15,433 bases of DNA, from assembly GCA_945788445.1 (NCBI GenBank), contig CALZMA010000004.1, positions 1-15,433 of the forward strand, in the 5' to 3' direction. Positions 8,195 through 15,319 of the stretch are shown one piece after another. A program made the position numbers and the translations under genes. The notes below the pieces were generated by a model that saw nothing but the letters and a program-made list of their open reading frames with translations, was not told where the DNA came from and searched no databases. Every line of letters begins with the position of its first letter. The first letter of the stretch is position 1. The stretch comes from an uncultured Bacteroidales bacterium. GTDB lineage: Bacteria > Bacteroidota > Bacteroidia > Bacteroidales > Bacteroidaceae.

Positions 8195-10597
8195 ATGAAA
8201 CACAGCTTATTCCTCCTTCTTTTCGCCGTCTGCTCGGCCTTCCCCTTGTTGGCCCAGAACGGCCGGGAGAAAATGGCGGAAATCCTGGCGCAGCGCGTCA
8301 AGGCCCCTGCCGCCCCGGCGGAGCAGCCTCAGGCAACCGCAACCAGTAAGCCGAGCAAGCCGAAGCAGCAGCAAAAAGGGCTCTTCGGCACTTCCAAGAC
8401 GGTGAACAACGGTGCCACCCAGTGGTTCTTCACCGTTCCCGACAGCCTTCTCCAGCGCGAACTCCTCGTCACCGTGCGCTACACCTCCACGCCGGCCAGC
8501 ACGGGGAAGTACGGCGGTGAACTCGCCGCGCAGCAGACGGTCTATTTCCAGAAGTCGCCCGACGGCAAACTCCTCCTTCGTGCCCGTCTGCTCGTGAATA
8601 CCGCCGACTCCACCGACGCCATCAACCGCGCCATCATCTGCAGCAACGAAGACCCCATCATCGGTTCCTTCAAGATTGAGGAAACCAACCGCGAGGGCTA
8701 CAAGATAGGCGTGAGCAACTTCTTCCTCGACGACAACCCCGCCTTGGGCATCTCGTCGACCAACAAGCTGAAGTTCGGTCTCGGTTCGCCGCTCATGTCC
8801 TCGTCCTACATCGAAAGCGTCAAGTCATTCCCCCTCAACACCGAGGTGCGCACCGTCAAGACGTGGACTTCCAGCAGCCGCACCAACCATGCCTCTGCCC
8901 TTACGGGCAAGGTGACCCTGGGCCTGAACATATCCTTCGTGCTCCTTCCCAAAGTACCCATGCAGCGGCGCCTCTTTGACCCCCGCGTGGGCTACTTCAC
9001 CGACGACTTCAACCTCTTCGGCGACCACCAGCAGCGCGTGGAGCCCAAGCGCTTCATCACCCGTTGGCGCCTCGAGCCCAAGAACGAGGAGGACTATGAG
9101 AAAATGAAGCGCGGCGAACTCATCGAGCCGAAGAAGCCCATTGTCTACTACATCGACCCCGCCACGCCCAAGCAATGGCGGCCCTACCTCATACAGGGCG
9201 TGAACGACTGGCAGAAAGCCTTCGAGAAGGCCGGCTTCAAGAACGCCATCTACGCCCTCGAGTGGCCCGAGAACGACAGCACCATGTCCATGGAGGATGC
9301 CCGCTACTCCTGCATCCGCTACCTCGCCTCACCCATAGCGAACGCTTACGGCCCGCACGTCCACGACCCCCGTTCGGGCGAAATCCTCGAGAGCCACATC
9401 TGCTGGTACCACAACGTCATGTCGCTTGTCCACGACTGGTACTTCATACAGGCAGCCACGCTCGACGAGGCTGCGCGCCAGATGAACTTCGACACCGAAC
9501 TGATGGGCCAGCTTATCCGTTTCGTCTCCTCGCACGAGGTGGGCCATACCCTGGGCCTGCGCCACAACTTCGGTTCCTCGAGCACCGTGCCCGTCGATAG
9601 CCTCCGTTCGCGCTGCTTCCTGGAAAAGTACGGCCACACGCCGAGCATCATGGACTACGCCCGTTTCAACTACGTAGCCCAGCCAGAGGACAGCATTCCC
9701 CGCACCTGCCTCTTCCCCCGCATCGGCGACTACGACGAGTGGGCCATCGAGTGGGGCTACCGCATCATGCCCGATGCCTACGACGACGTGAGCGACCACT
9801 GGGAACTTGAGAAACTCACGCAGCAGCGCCTCGAGGGCAAGCCCCGCCTCTGGTTCGGCGACGGCGAAACCAACCGCACCAACGATGCCCGCTGCCAGAC
9901 GGAGGACCTGGGCGACAATGCCGTGAAGGCCAGCGAGTATGGCATTCTCAACCTAAAGCGTGTCCTGGCCAACCTCCCCGAGTGGACCTATCAGAGCAAC
10001 GACATCTACCACAATAACATCAAGACGATGTACAGCCAGGTGCAGAACCAGTTCTTCCGCTACTTCGGCCACGTGCTGGACAACCTCGGAGGCGTCTATT
10101 GCGACTACAAGACCATCGACCAGCCCGGCGACATCTACTCCGATGAGCCCCGCGCCAAGCAGCTCGAAGCCTTCCAGTTCATCCGCCGCCACATCATCGC
10201 CGAACCCGTCTGGCTCTTCGACCAGCCCTACATGAAGCGCCTTGCCCCCTCCACCGACAGGCTCCGCGAGAGTGCAGCGGGCAACTTCATGAGCTACCTC
10301 TGCAACCTCAGCCTCTTCGAGCGCCTCACGCCCGCCTATCCCGCGAGCGAATACATTCCCGCCCTCCTCGATGCCATCTTCACGGGCACGCCCCGTCCCA
10401 CCGTGTGGCAGCAGGCGCTCCAGCGCGAGGCCGTTACCCGCATGATTTTCATTTTCAAGAACAACTCCGCCTCCCCCGTGCGCCCCGTGCTGCTCCAGCA
10501 GCTGAAACGTCTCGGCAGCAAGCTCCACGCCTCCGCCGCCAATCCCCACTACGCCTCCTTGGCCGACCTCATCGACCGTGCGCTGGTGGTGAAATAG
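8195..10597 (+). CDS. Secreted zinc-dependent metalloprotease (DUF5117/DUF4953 type), 800 aa
   Basis: The signal peptide (MKHSLFLLLFAVCSAFPLLAQ) is followed by a low-complexity linker rich in Ala, Pro, Gln and Lys (about 36-62). The next part (about 63-300) resembles the DUF5118/DUF5117 modules that precede the peptidase in this Bacteroidota family. The catalytic core has H447-E448-V-G-H451-T-L-G-L-R-H457, a complete HEXXHXXGXXH zinc motif. A likely Met-turn lies at SIMDY (M486). The C-terminal third matches the extended DUF4953-type region. The protein should act in the periplasm or at the outer membrane; its substrate is unknown, and no lipobox or C-terminal sorting domain is visible. It follows the 233-residue gene by 4 bases and precedes the Wzi-like barrel gene by 49. 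The domain names are given from memory of the family. Confidence 0.88.
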   Translation: MKHSLFLLLFAVCSAFPLLAQNGREKMAEILAQRVKAPAAPAEQPQATATSKPSKPKQQQKGLFGTSKTVNNGATQWFFTVPDSLLQRELLVTVRYTSTPASTGKYGGELAAQQTVYFQKSPDGKLLLRARLLVNTADSTDAINRAIICSNEDPIIGSFKIEETNREGYKIGVSNFFLDDNPALGISSTNKLKFGLGSPLMSSSYIESVKSFPLNTEVRTVKTWTSSSRTNHASALTGKVTLGLNISFVLLPKVPMQRRLFDPRVGYFTDDFNLFGDHQQRVEPKRFITRWRLEPKNEEDYEKMKRGELIEPKKPIVYYIDPATPKQWRPYLIQGVNDWQKAFEKAGFKNAIYALEWPENDSTMSMEDARYSCIRYLASPIANAYGPHVHDPRSGEILESHICWYHNVMSLVHDWYFIQAATLDEAARQMNFDTELMGQLIRFVSSHEVGHTLGLRHNFGSSSTVPVDSLRSRCFLEKYGHTPSIMDYARFNYVAQPEDSIPRTCLFPRIGDYDEWAIEWGYRIMPDAYDDVSDHWELEKLTQQRLEGKPRLWFGDGETNRTNDARCQTEDLGDNAVKASEYGILNLKRVLANLPEWTYQSNDIYHNNIKTMYSQVQNQFFRYFGHVLDNLGGVYCDYKTIDQPGDIYSDEPRAKQLEAFQFIRRHIIAEPVWLFDQPYMKRLAPSTDRLRESAAGNFMSYLCNLSLFERLTPAYPASEYIPALLDAIFTGTPRPTVWQQALQREAVTRMIFIFKNNSASPVRPVLLQQLKRLGSKLHASAANPHYASLADLIDRALVVK

Positions 10598-10632
10598 TTG
10601 GGAGTTGAAAGTTCAAAGTTTATAGTTGATTG
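10598..10632. repeat. AGTT-rich imperfect repeat tract after the metalloprotease
   Basis: The gap begins TTGGGAGTTGAAAGTT and continues with CAAAGTTTATAGTTGATTG, giving four AGTT words spaced 7 to 9 bases apart. It resembles the tract at 2695-2738. It contains no hairpin or clear promoter, so the Wzi-like gene is probably read from upstream. Confidence 0.45.
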
Positions 10633-10646
10633 TTTAGACCTTTCGT

Positions 10647-12155
10647 ATGAAAACAATAAAGCACAGCCTCTTGGCCGCCTTCGCCTTTCTGCCGCTGTCC
10701 GCGTTGCATGCGCAAAATGCGTGGGAGCGGTCGTTGGGCCAAATCCGTTGCGAGGCTGAAACGCAGTTTACTGCTTCCGACGGGCAAACGCCGCTCTGGC
10801 TCGCGTCCAACCGCTACGGCCTCTCCTCCTTGGAGTCGTCGAACGGCTATCTCCGCGCCGGACTCTTCAGCGAAGGCAAGGCCGCGAAGGGCACGAAGTG
10901 GAACATGCAGTACGGCATCGACCTCGTCCTTCCCTACCATTTCACCTCCGACGTTGTCGTGCAGCAACTCTATGCCGACCTCGACTACCGCCTCCTGCGC
11001 CTCACCGTGGGAGCCAAGGAGCAGCCCATGGCCTTCCGCAACAATGCGCTCAGTTCCGGCTCCCAGACCCTGGGCATCAACGCCCGTCCCGTGCCCGAAG
11101 TGCGCCTCGGCCTGCCCACCTACTGGAACATCACGGGGCGCGGACATTGGGCCGCCATCCGGGGCCATATCAGCTACGGCGTGCTCACCGACGGTGCCTT
11201 CCAGAAAAGCTACGTGGCTGCGGGCGAGAACCATGCCGAGAAAGTACGCTACCACAGCAAGGCCGGCTACCTCCGCCTTGGCAACGAAGACAAGTTCCCT
11301 GTCACCTTCGAGGGCGGCTTGGAGATGACCACCACCTTCGGCGGCACCGTCTACAACGCCCTCGGGTGGGACGGCGTGCAGTCCGCCCCCATCCACCTCC
11401 CCTCGGGCTTCAAGGACTACGTAGACGCTACCCTCGGCCTCGGCGGCGACACCACCGACGGCGATGGCTACGCCAACGCATCGGGCAACACCCTCGGCAG
11501 CTGGCTCTTCCGCCTCAACTACAAGGGCAAGGGCTGGCGCCTCGGCCTCTACTACGACCACTTCTTCGAAGACCACTCCCAGATGTTCTTCGAGTACGGA
11601 TGGTACGACGGCCTCTGGGGCATCGACCTCCAGCTCGACAACTGCCGCTGGCTCACGGCCCTCACCTACGAGTATCTCAACACCACCTACCAGAGCGGCC
11701 CCGTCTACCACGACCAGACCCCGCAGATACCCGACCAAATCAGCGGTGTGGACAACTACTACAACCACAACCTCTACCCCGGCCACCAGCACTGGGGCCA
11801 GGCCATGGGCAATCCCCTCTATCCCTCGCCCCTCTATGCGCAGAATGGTTCGCTCACCTTCACCGGCAACCGCTTCAAGGCCCACCATTTCGGCATCCAG
11901 GGACAGCCCACCCCTGCCGTAGGCTACCGCCTGCTCTACAGCCACGAGCGCAACCTCGGCACCTGGGCCGCTCCCTTCGACTGCGCCCGCAAGACCGACA
12001 GCTTCCTCGCCGAGGTAAGACTCACCCCCGAGCGCATCGGCCGCATGGATTGCAAAGGCTGGCAGCTCGGCATGGCCTTCGCGCTTGACCGCGGCAGCCT
12101 TGTGGGCGACAACACGGGCTTCCAGCTCACGCTCTCCAAGACCTTTGCGAAATGA
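10647..12155 (+). CDS. Wzi-like capsule assembly outer-membrane protein, 502 aa
   Basis: The protein has a signal peptide (MKTIKHSLLAAFAFLPLSALHAQ, cut near 23). A long mature part follows with alternating polar and aromatic residues typical of an outer-membrane beta-barrel. It fits the capsule-assembly Wzi family as found in Bacteroidota: an early TASDGQTPLWLASNRYG block, a YADLDYRLLRLTVGAKEQP strand region, WRLGLYYDHFFEDHSQMFF near 302-320, and late strands such as VGYRLLYSHERNLGTW. In Enterobacteria, Wzi is a lectin-like barrel that helps attach capsule to the surface; the same role here is inferred. The last strand ends FQLTLSKTFAK, with a Phe close to the C-terminus as in many barrels. 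It sits between a secreted protease and a lipoprotein gene. No capsule polymerase or glycosyltransferase genes are nearby. Confidence 0.8.
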   Translation: MKTIKHSLLAAFAFLPLSALHAQNAWERSLGQIRCEAETQFTASDGQTPLWLASNRYGLSSLESSNGYLRAGLFSEGKAAKGTKWNMQYGIDLVLPYHFTSDVVVQQLYADLDYRLLRLTVGAKEQPMAFRNNALSSGSQTLGINARPVPEVRLGLPTYWNITGRGHWAAIRGHISYGVLTDGAFQKSYVAAGENHAEKVRYHSKAGYLRLGNEDKFPVTFEGGLEMTTTFGGTVYNALGWDGVQSAPIHLPSGFKDYVDATLGLGGDTTDGDGYANASGNTLGSWLFRLNYKGKGWRLGLYYDHFFEDHSQMFFEYGWYDGLWGIDLQLDNCRWLTALTYEYLNTTYQSGPVYHDQTPQIPDQISGVDNYYNHNLYPGHQHWGQAMGNPLYPSPLYAQNGSLTFTGNRFKAHHFGIQGQPTPAVGYRLLYSHERNLGTWAAPFDCARKTDSFLAEVRLTPERIGRMDCKGWQLGMAFALDRGSLVGDNTGFQLTLSKTFAK

Positions 12156-12188
12156 CGATTTCAAGGAAAACCCAAGTAAAGAAACGAT

Positions 12189-12656
12189 ATGAAACCCCTA
12201 TACCTCCTCCTTCTCTCCCTCGCCTTGCTCCTCTTCGCCGGGTGCGGCAAGATGCCCGAAAACGGCGACTTGGACGGCCTTTGGCAATTAGTGGAAATGC
12301 ACAGCAAGGCTGACCCGACCGACCCGCAGTATAGCCACTACACCGACAAGCGTGCGGAGAAAGTGCGTTGGGCCTTCCAGTTGCAGTTGCTGAGCATGAA
12401 GTCCTTCGACCTCCTCCCCGGCACCGACACCAACGAGGCCGTGGCCCGTTTCCAGTACAGCGGCGACCGCCTCCAGCTCACGCAAATCTACCTGCACTAC
12501 CGCGACCGCGACCAGCTCGTCGAAGACCCCGCCACGGTGCAGTTCCAGACCCTCGGCGTGCGTGGCTGCAAGGCGCAATTCCGCATAGCCAAACTGGGCG
12601 GCTCGCGGCTCATCCTTTGCAGCGACATGGACAGTCTGGTCTTTGTCAAGAAATAG
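12189..12656 (+). CDS. Small lipoprotein, possibly lipocalin-like, 155 aa
   Basis: The N-terminus has a hydrophobic core and a lipobox LFAGC with the lipidated Cys at residue 19, so this is a membrane-anchored lipoprotein. The mature part is about 135 residues. It begins with DGLWQLVEMHSK, a pattern common at the first strand of small lipocalin-like proteins of Bacteroidota, where xGxWxLV opens a beta-barrel. Later strands include RAEKVRWAFQLQLLSMKSF and AVARFQYSGDRLQLTQIYLHY, and the last is GSRLILCSDMDSLVFVKK. A ligand or partner cannot be read from the sequence. It follows the Wzi-like gene by 33 bases and is the last gene of the plus-strand run; a long hairpin lies after it. The lipocalin-like label is a pattern judgement, not a firm family call. 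Confidence 0.78.
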   Translation: MKPLYLLLLSLALLLFAGCGKMPENGDLDGLWQLVEMHSKADPTDPQYSHYTDKRAEKVRWAFQLQLLSMKSFDLLPGTDTNEAVARFQYSGDRLQLTQIYLHYRDRDQLVEDPATVQFQTLGVRGCKAQFRIAKLGGSRLILCSDMDSLVFVKK

Positions 12657-12700
12657 CCTGCAAATAAATTGAGATAGGCAAGCCCCCCCTGTTTATTCCA

Positions 12701-12782
12701 AAGAAAATGAGGATTTAGGAATAAGGAATAGCTTTGCGCTTCATTGGCAAAGTTCATTCCCATTCCTAAATCCTCATTTCTT
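12701..12782. terminator. Long hairpin at the end of the plus-strand run, possibly a bidirectional terminator
   Basis: An 18-base arm at 12705-12722 is the exact inverse complement of 12762-12779. The arm contains GAGGATTTAGGAAT. Inside it, GGAAT/ATTCC and CTTTG (12732-12736)/CAAAG (12748-12752) extend the pairing with a bulge, leaving an 11-base loop. It lies between the lipoprotein gene and a converging minus-strand gene remnant, so it could end transcription from both sides. There is no strong T-run, so it may instead be a palindromic repeat element. Confidence 0.6.
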
Positions 12783-12801
12783 GTGGGATAGCAGTACAGG
12801 C

Positions 12802-13065
12802 TTAATCCTGACTCACAACGTCTTTGTTGGCCGGCTGAATGGCGTAGCCAATCTTTTCGAAGGCGGCGGCAATGGTTTCGTAGTTCGTCTTGTGCGGGTC
12901 GAAAACGATGGTGACCGTCTGGTCGGGCACGGAGGGAACAATCTTCTTCACGCCCTTCACAAAGCGGATGTTGCCCTTGAATCCCCCGAAGCGGGTATTT
13001 TGCGGAAATGAAGGCGCGAGGCGCGTTAATGTTTGTTGCTTTTGGCCGTTTCGCTGTGCCGAAGG
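12802..13065 (-). pseudogene. Remnant of a heavy-metal-associated (HMA) domain gene
   Basis: On the minus strand the frame ending in TAA at 12804-12802 reads ...NIRFVKGVKKIVPSVPDQ, then TVTIVFDPHKTNYETIAAAF and EKIGYAIQPANKDVVSQD. This is the second half of an HMA fold: helix end with KGVKKI, strand TVTIVFDP, a helix, and the closing KIGYAI. The first half, with the MxCxxC metal-binding loop, is missing. The frame is open back to 13065 but holds no ATG; the most upstream GTG (12960-12958) falls inside the domain. The 35 or so residues before NIRF look unlike any HMA protein, and the other two frames show no CxxC. I infer a 5' deletion. It lies downstream of the prs terminator on the same strand. 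A read-through product from GTG cannot be excluded, but it could not bind metal in the usual way. Confidence 0.65.
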
Positions 13066-13086
13066 TCACGCCGCCTCGTCCGATAA

Positions 13087-13133
13087 AAGGCAAAAGACCC
13101 AAATGGCGGCGGGCCGTTTGGGTCTTTTGTGCG
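13087..13133 (-). terminator. Intrinsic terminator downstream of prs
   Basis: CAAAAGACCCAAA (13091-13103) pairs perfectly with TTTGGGTCTTTTG (13117-13129). The inner bases TGGC and GCCG extend the stem to about 17 pairs with a five-base loop. Read on the minus strand it follows the prs stop codon by about 20 bases, and the transcript continues with a short T-rich run. It separates prs from the HMA remnant. Confidence 0.85.
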
Positions 13134-13151
13134 GAAAAAGCGGGGAGAGGC

Positions 13152-14087
13152 TTAGATGAGGTACTGCGACGAGATGCTTTCGTTCTCCATCACGCGGCGG
13201 ATGGTTTCGGCGAGCATGCCGCTCACGCTGAGTTCCTTCACCTTGCTGCACTTGCCGCGGTAGGGGATGCTGTCGGTGAAGACCATTTCCTCGAGTGCGG
13301 AAGCGCTGACGCGTTCGTCTGCCGGGCCCGACATGATGCAGTGGCTGGCGATGGCGCGCACGCTGTTGGCGCCGCCCGACATGATGAGGTCAGCAGCCTT
13401 CGTGATGGTGCCGGCGGTGTCGACGATGTCGTCCACGAGCACAACGTCCATACCCTTCACGTCGCCGATGATCTGCATGCTGTCCACCTCGTTGGCCTTC
13501 TTGCGGCTCTTGTTGCAGAGCACCATGGGGCAGTCGAGGTACTTGGCGTAGGAGGCAGCGCGCTTCGAACCGCCCACGTCGGGCGTGGCGATGCAGAGGT
13601 TGGGGAGGTTGAGGCTCTTGATGTAGGGGAGCATCACCGTCGAGGCGTAGAGGTGGTCAACGGGTACGTTGAAGAAGCCCTGTTCCTGGTCGGCGTGGAG
13701 GTCCATGGTCATCAGACGGTCGATGCCGGCCACGCTCAGCAGGTCGGCCACGAGCTTGGCGCCGATGCTCACGCGGGGCTTGCTCTTGCGGTCCTGGCGG
13801 GCCCAACCGAAGTAGGGCACCACGGCGCAGATGCTGCGGGCCGAGGCACGCTTGGCTGCATCAATCATGAGGAGCAGTTCCATCAGGTTGTCGGAGCTGG
13901 GGAAGGTGCTCTGAACGAGGAATACGTCGCGGCCGCGGATGCTGTCTTCGTAGCATACTTCAAATTCACCGTCGGCAAAGCGCGTTACGCTCAGGTTGCC
14001 GAGGGGGCAACCCAGTTCCTGACAGATTTTTTCGGCCAGATAGCGCGAAGCTGTGCCCGAAAATACCATGAAATTGTTATTGTTCAT
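13152..14087 (-). CDS. prs: Ribose-phosphate pyrophosphokinase (PRPP synthase)
   Basis: The cytoplasmic enzyme makes PRPP from ribose-5-phosphate and ATP for purine, pyrimidine, NAD, His and Trp synthesis. The 311-residue length is standard for class I enzymes. Visible landmarks are RFADGEFEVCYEDSIRG (36-52), the flexible ATP-binding region YFGWARQDRKSKPRVSIGAK (92-111), the MDLHADQEQGFF block (128-139), the catalytic-loop Lys K175 in VGGSKRA, and the PRPP-binding loop VVLVDDIVDTAGT (215-227). The start MNNNNFMVFSGTAS is a usual Bacteroidota form. It lies 49 bases after the ThiE/TenI-like gene on the same strand with no TAnnTTTG box between them, so the two may share a transcript. It ends at a strong hairpin terminator. 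Confidence 0.97.
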   Translation of the reverse strand: MNNNNFMVFSGTASRYLAEKICQELGCPLGNLSVTRFADGEFEVCYEDSIRGRDVFLVQSTFPSSDNLMELLLMIDAAKRASARSICAVVPYFGWARQDRKSKPRVSIGAKLVADLLSVAGIDRLMTMDLHADQEQGFFNVPVDHLYASTVMLPYIKSLNLPNLCIATPDVGGSKRAASYAKYLDCPMVLCNKSRKKANEVDSMQIIGDVKGMDVVLVDDIVDTAGTITKAADLIMSGGANSVRAIASHCIMSGPADERVSASALEEMVFTDSIPYRGKCSKVKELSVSGMLAETIRRVMENESISSQYLI

Positions 14088-14136
14088 TGTTTTGGCTGTG
14101 TGTATGTGAGAATTTTGAATGTGCTGAAGGGGGAGT

Positions 14137-14745
14137 TTAGTCCGCTGCGCGTTTCAGCCGGCGGAAGTGGCCAATGAGGTCCTTGAAGTCGTCGGTGGAA
14201 TGGATGCTGAAGCGGTTCCATATATCGCCCAGAATCACGGCCCCGCCGAAGCCCAGCTCCTTGATGCGGCTGATGTTGTCGAGTCCGATGCCTCCGAGCG
14301 CCATCACCTTCTTGTCGATGACCTTTGAGGCAGAGAGCTCTTTCAGGGCCGTCTGTGTGAAGCGTGCGGGGTAGTCTGTCTTGGAGATGCTGGTGTAGAT
14401 GGGGGAGAGGAACACGTAGTCGCAGGCCCTTTTGTGGGCCTTTACTTCCTCGGCCGTGTGGCAGGAGACCGAAACGTGTCCTTTATATTTAGGGGGGAGT
14501 TCTGGGTTTCTGTGATTGAGGTGAATACCCTTGAGGTTGTATTCGTTTTTCAGATAGAAATGGTCGTGGACCACGATGCGTTTGCGGTACGTTTCGGGGA
14601 GCAGCGTCAGCAGACGTTCCGAGTAGACCGGTTCCGTTTCTGGCTTGCGCAAGTGCAGCAGTTCCAGTCCTTCGTCAAAGAGCGCGTGAAGAATTTGGTG
14701 TTCTTCGACGAAGAAGTACGGCGTGGTCATTAAAATTAGTTTCAT
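14137..14745 (-). CDS. ThiE/TenI-like protein (thiamine phosphate synthase family), 202 aa
   Basis: The 202-residue protein has the TIM-barrel pattern of the ThiE/TenI family: LHLRKPE (30-36), IVVHDHFYL (57-65), KGIHLNHRN (72-80), VSVSCHTAEEV (91-101), FLSPIYTSISKTDYP (112-126), MALGGIGL (148-155) and GAVILGDIW (168-176). ThiE joins the thiamine pyrimidine and thiazole phosphates; TenI aromatises the thiazole. The ThiE metal and pyrophosphate residues look incomplete. The usual N-D pair is H60-D61, and the acidic residue after GVHLGQ is replaced in NHRN. H96 matches the His that TenI uses. A TenI-like role, or another one, is therefore at least as likely as ThiE. It has its own promoter and sits upstream of prs; no other thiamine gene is in the window. 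Confidence 0.82.
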   Translation of the reverse strand: MKLILMTTPYFFVEEHQILHALFDEGLELLHLRKPETEPVYSERLLTLLPETYRKRIVVHDHFYLKNEYNLKGIHLNHRNPELPPKYKGHVSVSCHTAEEVKAHKRACDYVFLSPIYTSISKTDYPARFTQTALKELSASKVIDKKVMALGGIGLDNISRIKELGFGGAVILGDIWNRFSIHSTDDFKDLIGHFRRLKRAAD

Positions 14746-14770
14746 ATCGCTCGAATCTTGGTTGCGGCTG

Positions 14771-14778
14771 CAAATTTA
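14771..14778 (-). promoter_or_regulatory. Candidate -7 element for the ThiE/TenI-like gene (and perhaps prs)
   Basis: On the minus strand this reads TAAATTTG, a full match to the Bacteroidota -7 consensus. It lies 25 bases before the ATG at 14745, which leaves a 5' leader of about 20 bases. The region just upstream is very AT-rich (TATATATAATATTT on the other strand). No exact -33 TTTG was seen. No TPP riboswitch sequence fits in so short a leader. Confidence 0.55.
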
Positions 14779-14978
14779 TATATAATATTTGAAATGGAGC
14801 GATGAGGTGTGGGGAAAGTCTTGGCGTAGTCTCCGCCCCGGCGTGTACTGGCCGTTTTCGTCCCGCTGCGCAGCGGCGGGGTGCGGGCGCTTGGGCCGGG
14901 CACGCTGACAGGGCGGATGGGGGAGGGGTGTAGGGGACGTTCTCGGCGGATGAAATGCGTACTTATATACGTATTTTA

Positions 14979-15150
14979 AACCCTTCAAAAAATGTTTCAA
15001 CCCTTCAGCGAGGTATTGAAAGTGGCTGAAAATCAGTGGAAATGTGGCTGAAGGGTTTGATTTTCAAACCCTTCAAGACTGTTCAGCGGCGGGGAAACGT
15101 TTTCAGAAAACATGGGAGGGTAAGTTGTTTGATTTCTTCAACCCTTCAGC
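14979..15150. repeat. Cluster of AACCCTTCA words in both orientations
   Basis: The word AACCCTTCA occurs at 14979, 14999, 15067 and 15140 on the plus strand. The inverse GCTGAAGGGTT is at 15047-15057. The copies at 14999-15009 and 15140-15150 are both the full AACCCTTCAGC, so either can pair perfectly over 11 bases with the inverted copy. The spacing is irregular and there is no open frame through the block. It could form alternative hairpins in RNA or be a decayed repeat element. Confidence 0.6.
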
Positions 15151-15164
15151 TGGTTTGGCAATTC

Positions 15165-15249
15165 AACCCCGCCGATTGAAAATCCAATCCTGCCGATTGA
15201 AGTCCCAAATCCGCCGATAGAAATCCCAACTCCGCCAGTAGAATTATCC
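15165..15249. repeat. 21-base tandem repeat, four degenerate copies
   Basis: Units at 15165-15185, 15186-15206, 15207-15227 and 15228-15249 share the pattern AAnyCCGCCGATTGAAATCCC. Three units are exactly 21 bases and the last is 22. In the plus frame ending at the TAG at 15280-15282, the units read as a heptapeptide of the form P-P-I-E-x-P-x with Val/Ile exchanges. The open frame begins at 15133 just after a stop and has no ATG, GTG or TTG before the repeat, so no intact gene is supported. Confidence 0.65.
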
Positions 15250-15319
15250 GACCCTCCGCAAAGCCCGACCTTCAGCTCATAGCGCAGGCTGCAGGCCCTG
15301 GGTTTTCAAGAATCAGAAA

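Noticed and set aside
10620..12164. 514-codon minus-strand open frame
   Set aside because: Antisense to the Wzi-like gene, which has a signal peptide and barrel-like strands. The antisense product is low-complexity Val/Gly/Glu/Ala.
12979..12993. FGGF just before the HMA remnant as a mutated CGGC metal site (two TGC-to-TTC changes)
   Set aside because: In HMA proteins about 12 residues separate the second Cys from the Gly-Val turn, and here there are only about eight, so the spacing does not fit.
12497..13102. 201-codon minus-strand frame over the HMA remnant and lipoprotein gene
   Set aside because: It is a different frame from the HMA-like segment, runs into the lipoprotein gene antisense, and its translation has no recognisable domain. 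I also checked whether its first part could supply the missing HMA half by a frameshift; it has no CxxC.
13008..14177. 389-codon plus-strand open frame
   Set aside because: Covers prs antisense and spans the prs terminator. No domain was seen, and prs is unmistakable.
14776..15000. 74-codon minus-strand frame starting MKHFLKGLKYVYKYAF
   Set aside because: It overlaps the ThiE/TenI-like promoter and CCCTTCA repeats. The translation is rich in Pro, Arg and His with no fold-like pattern, and is more likely a chance frame in repeat DNA.
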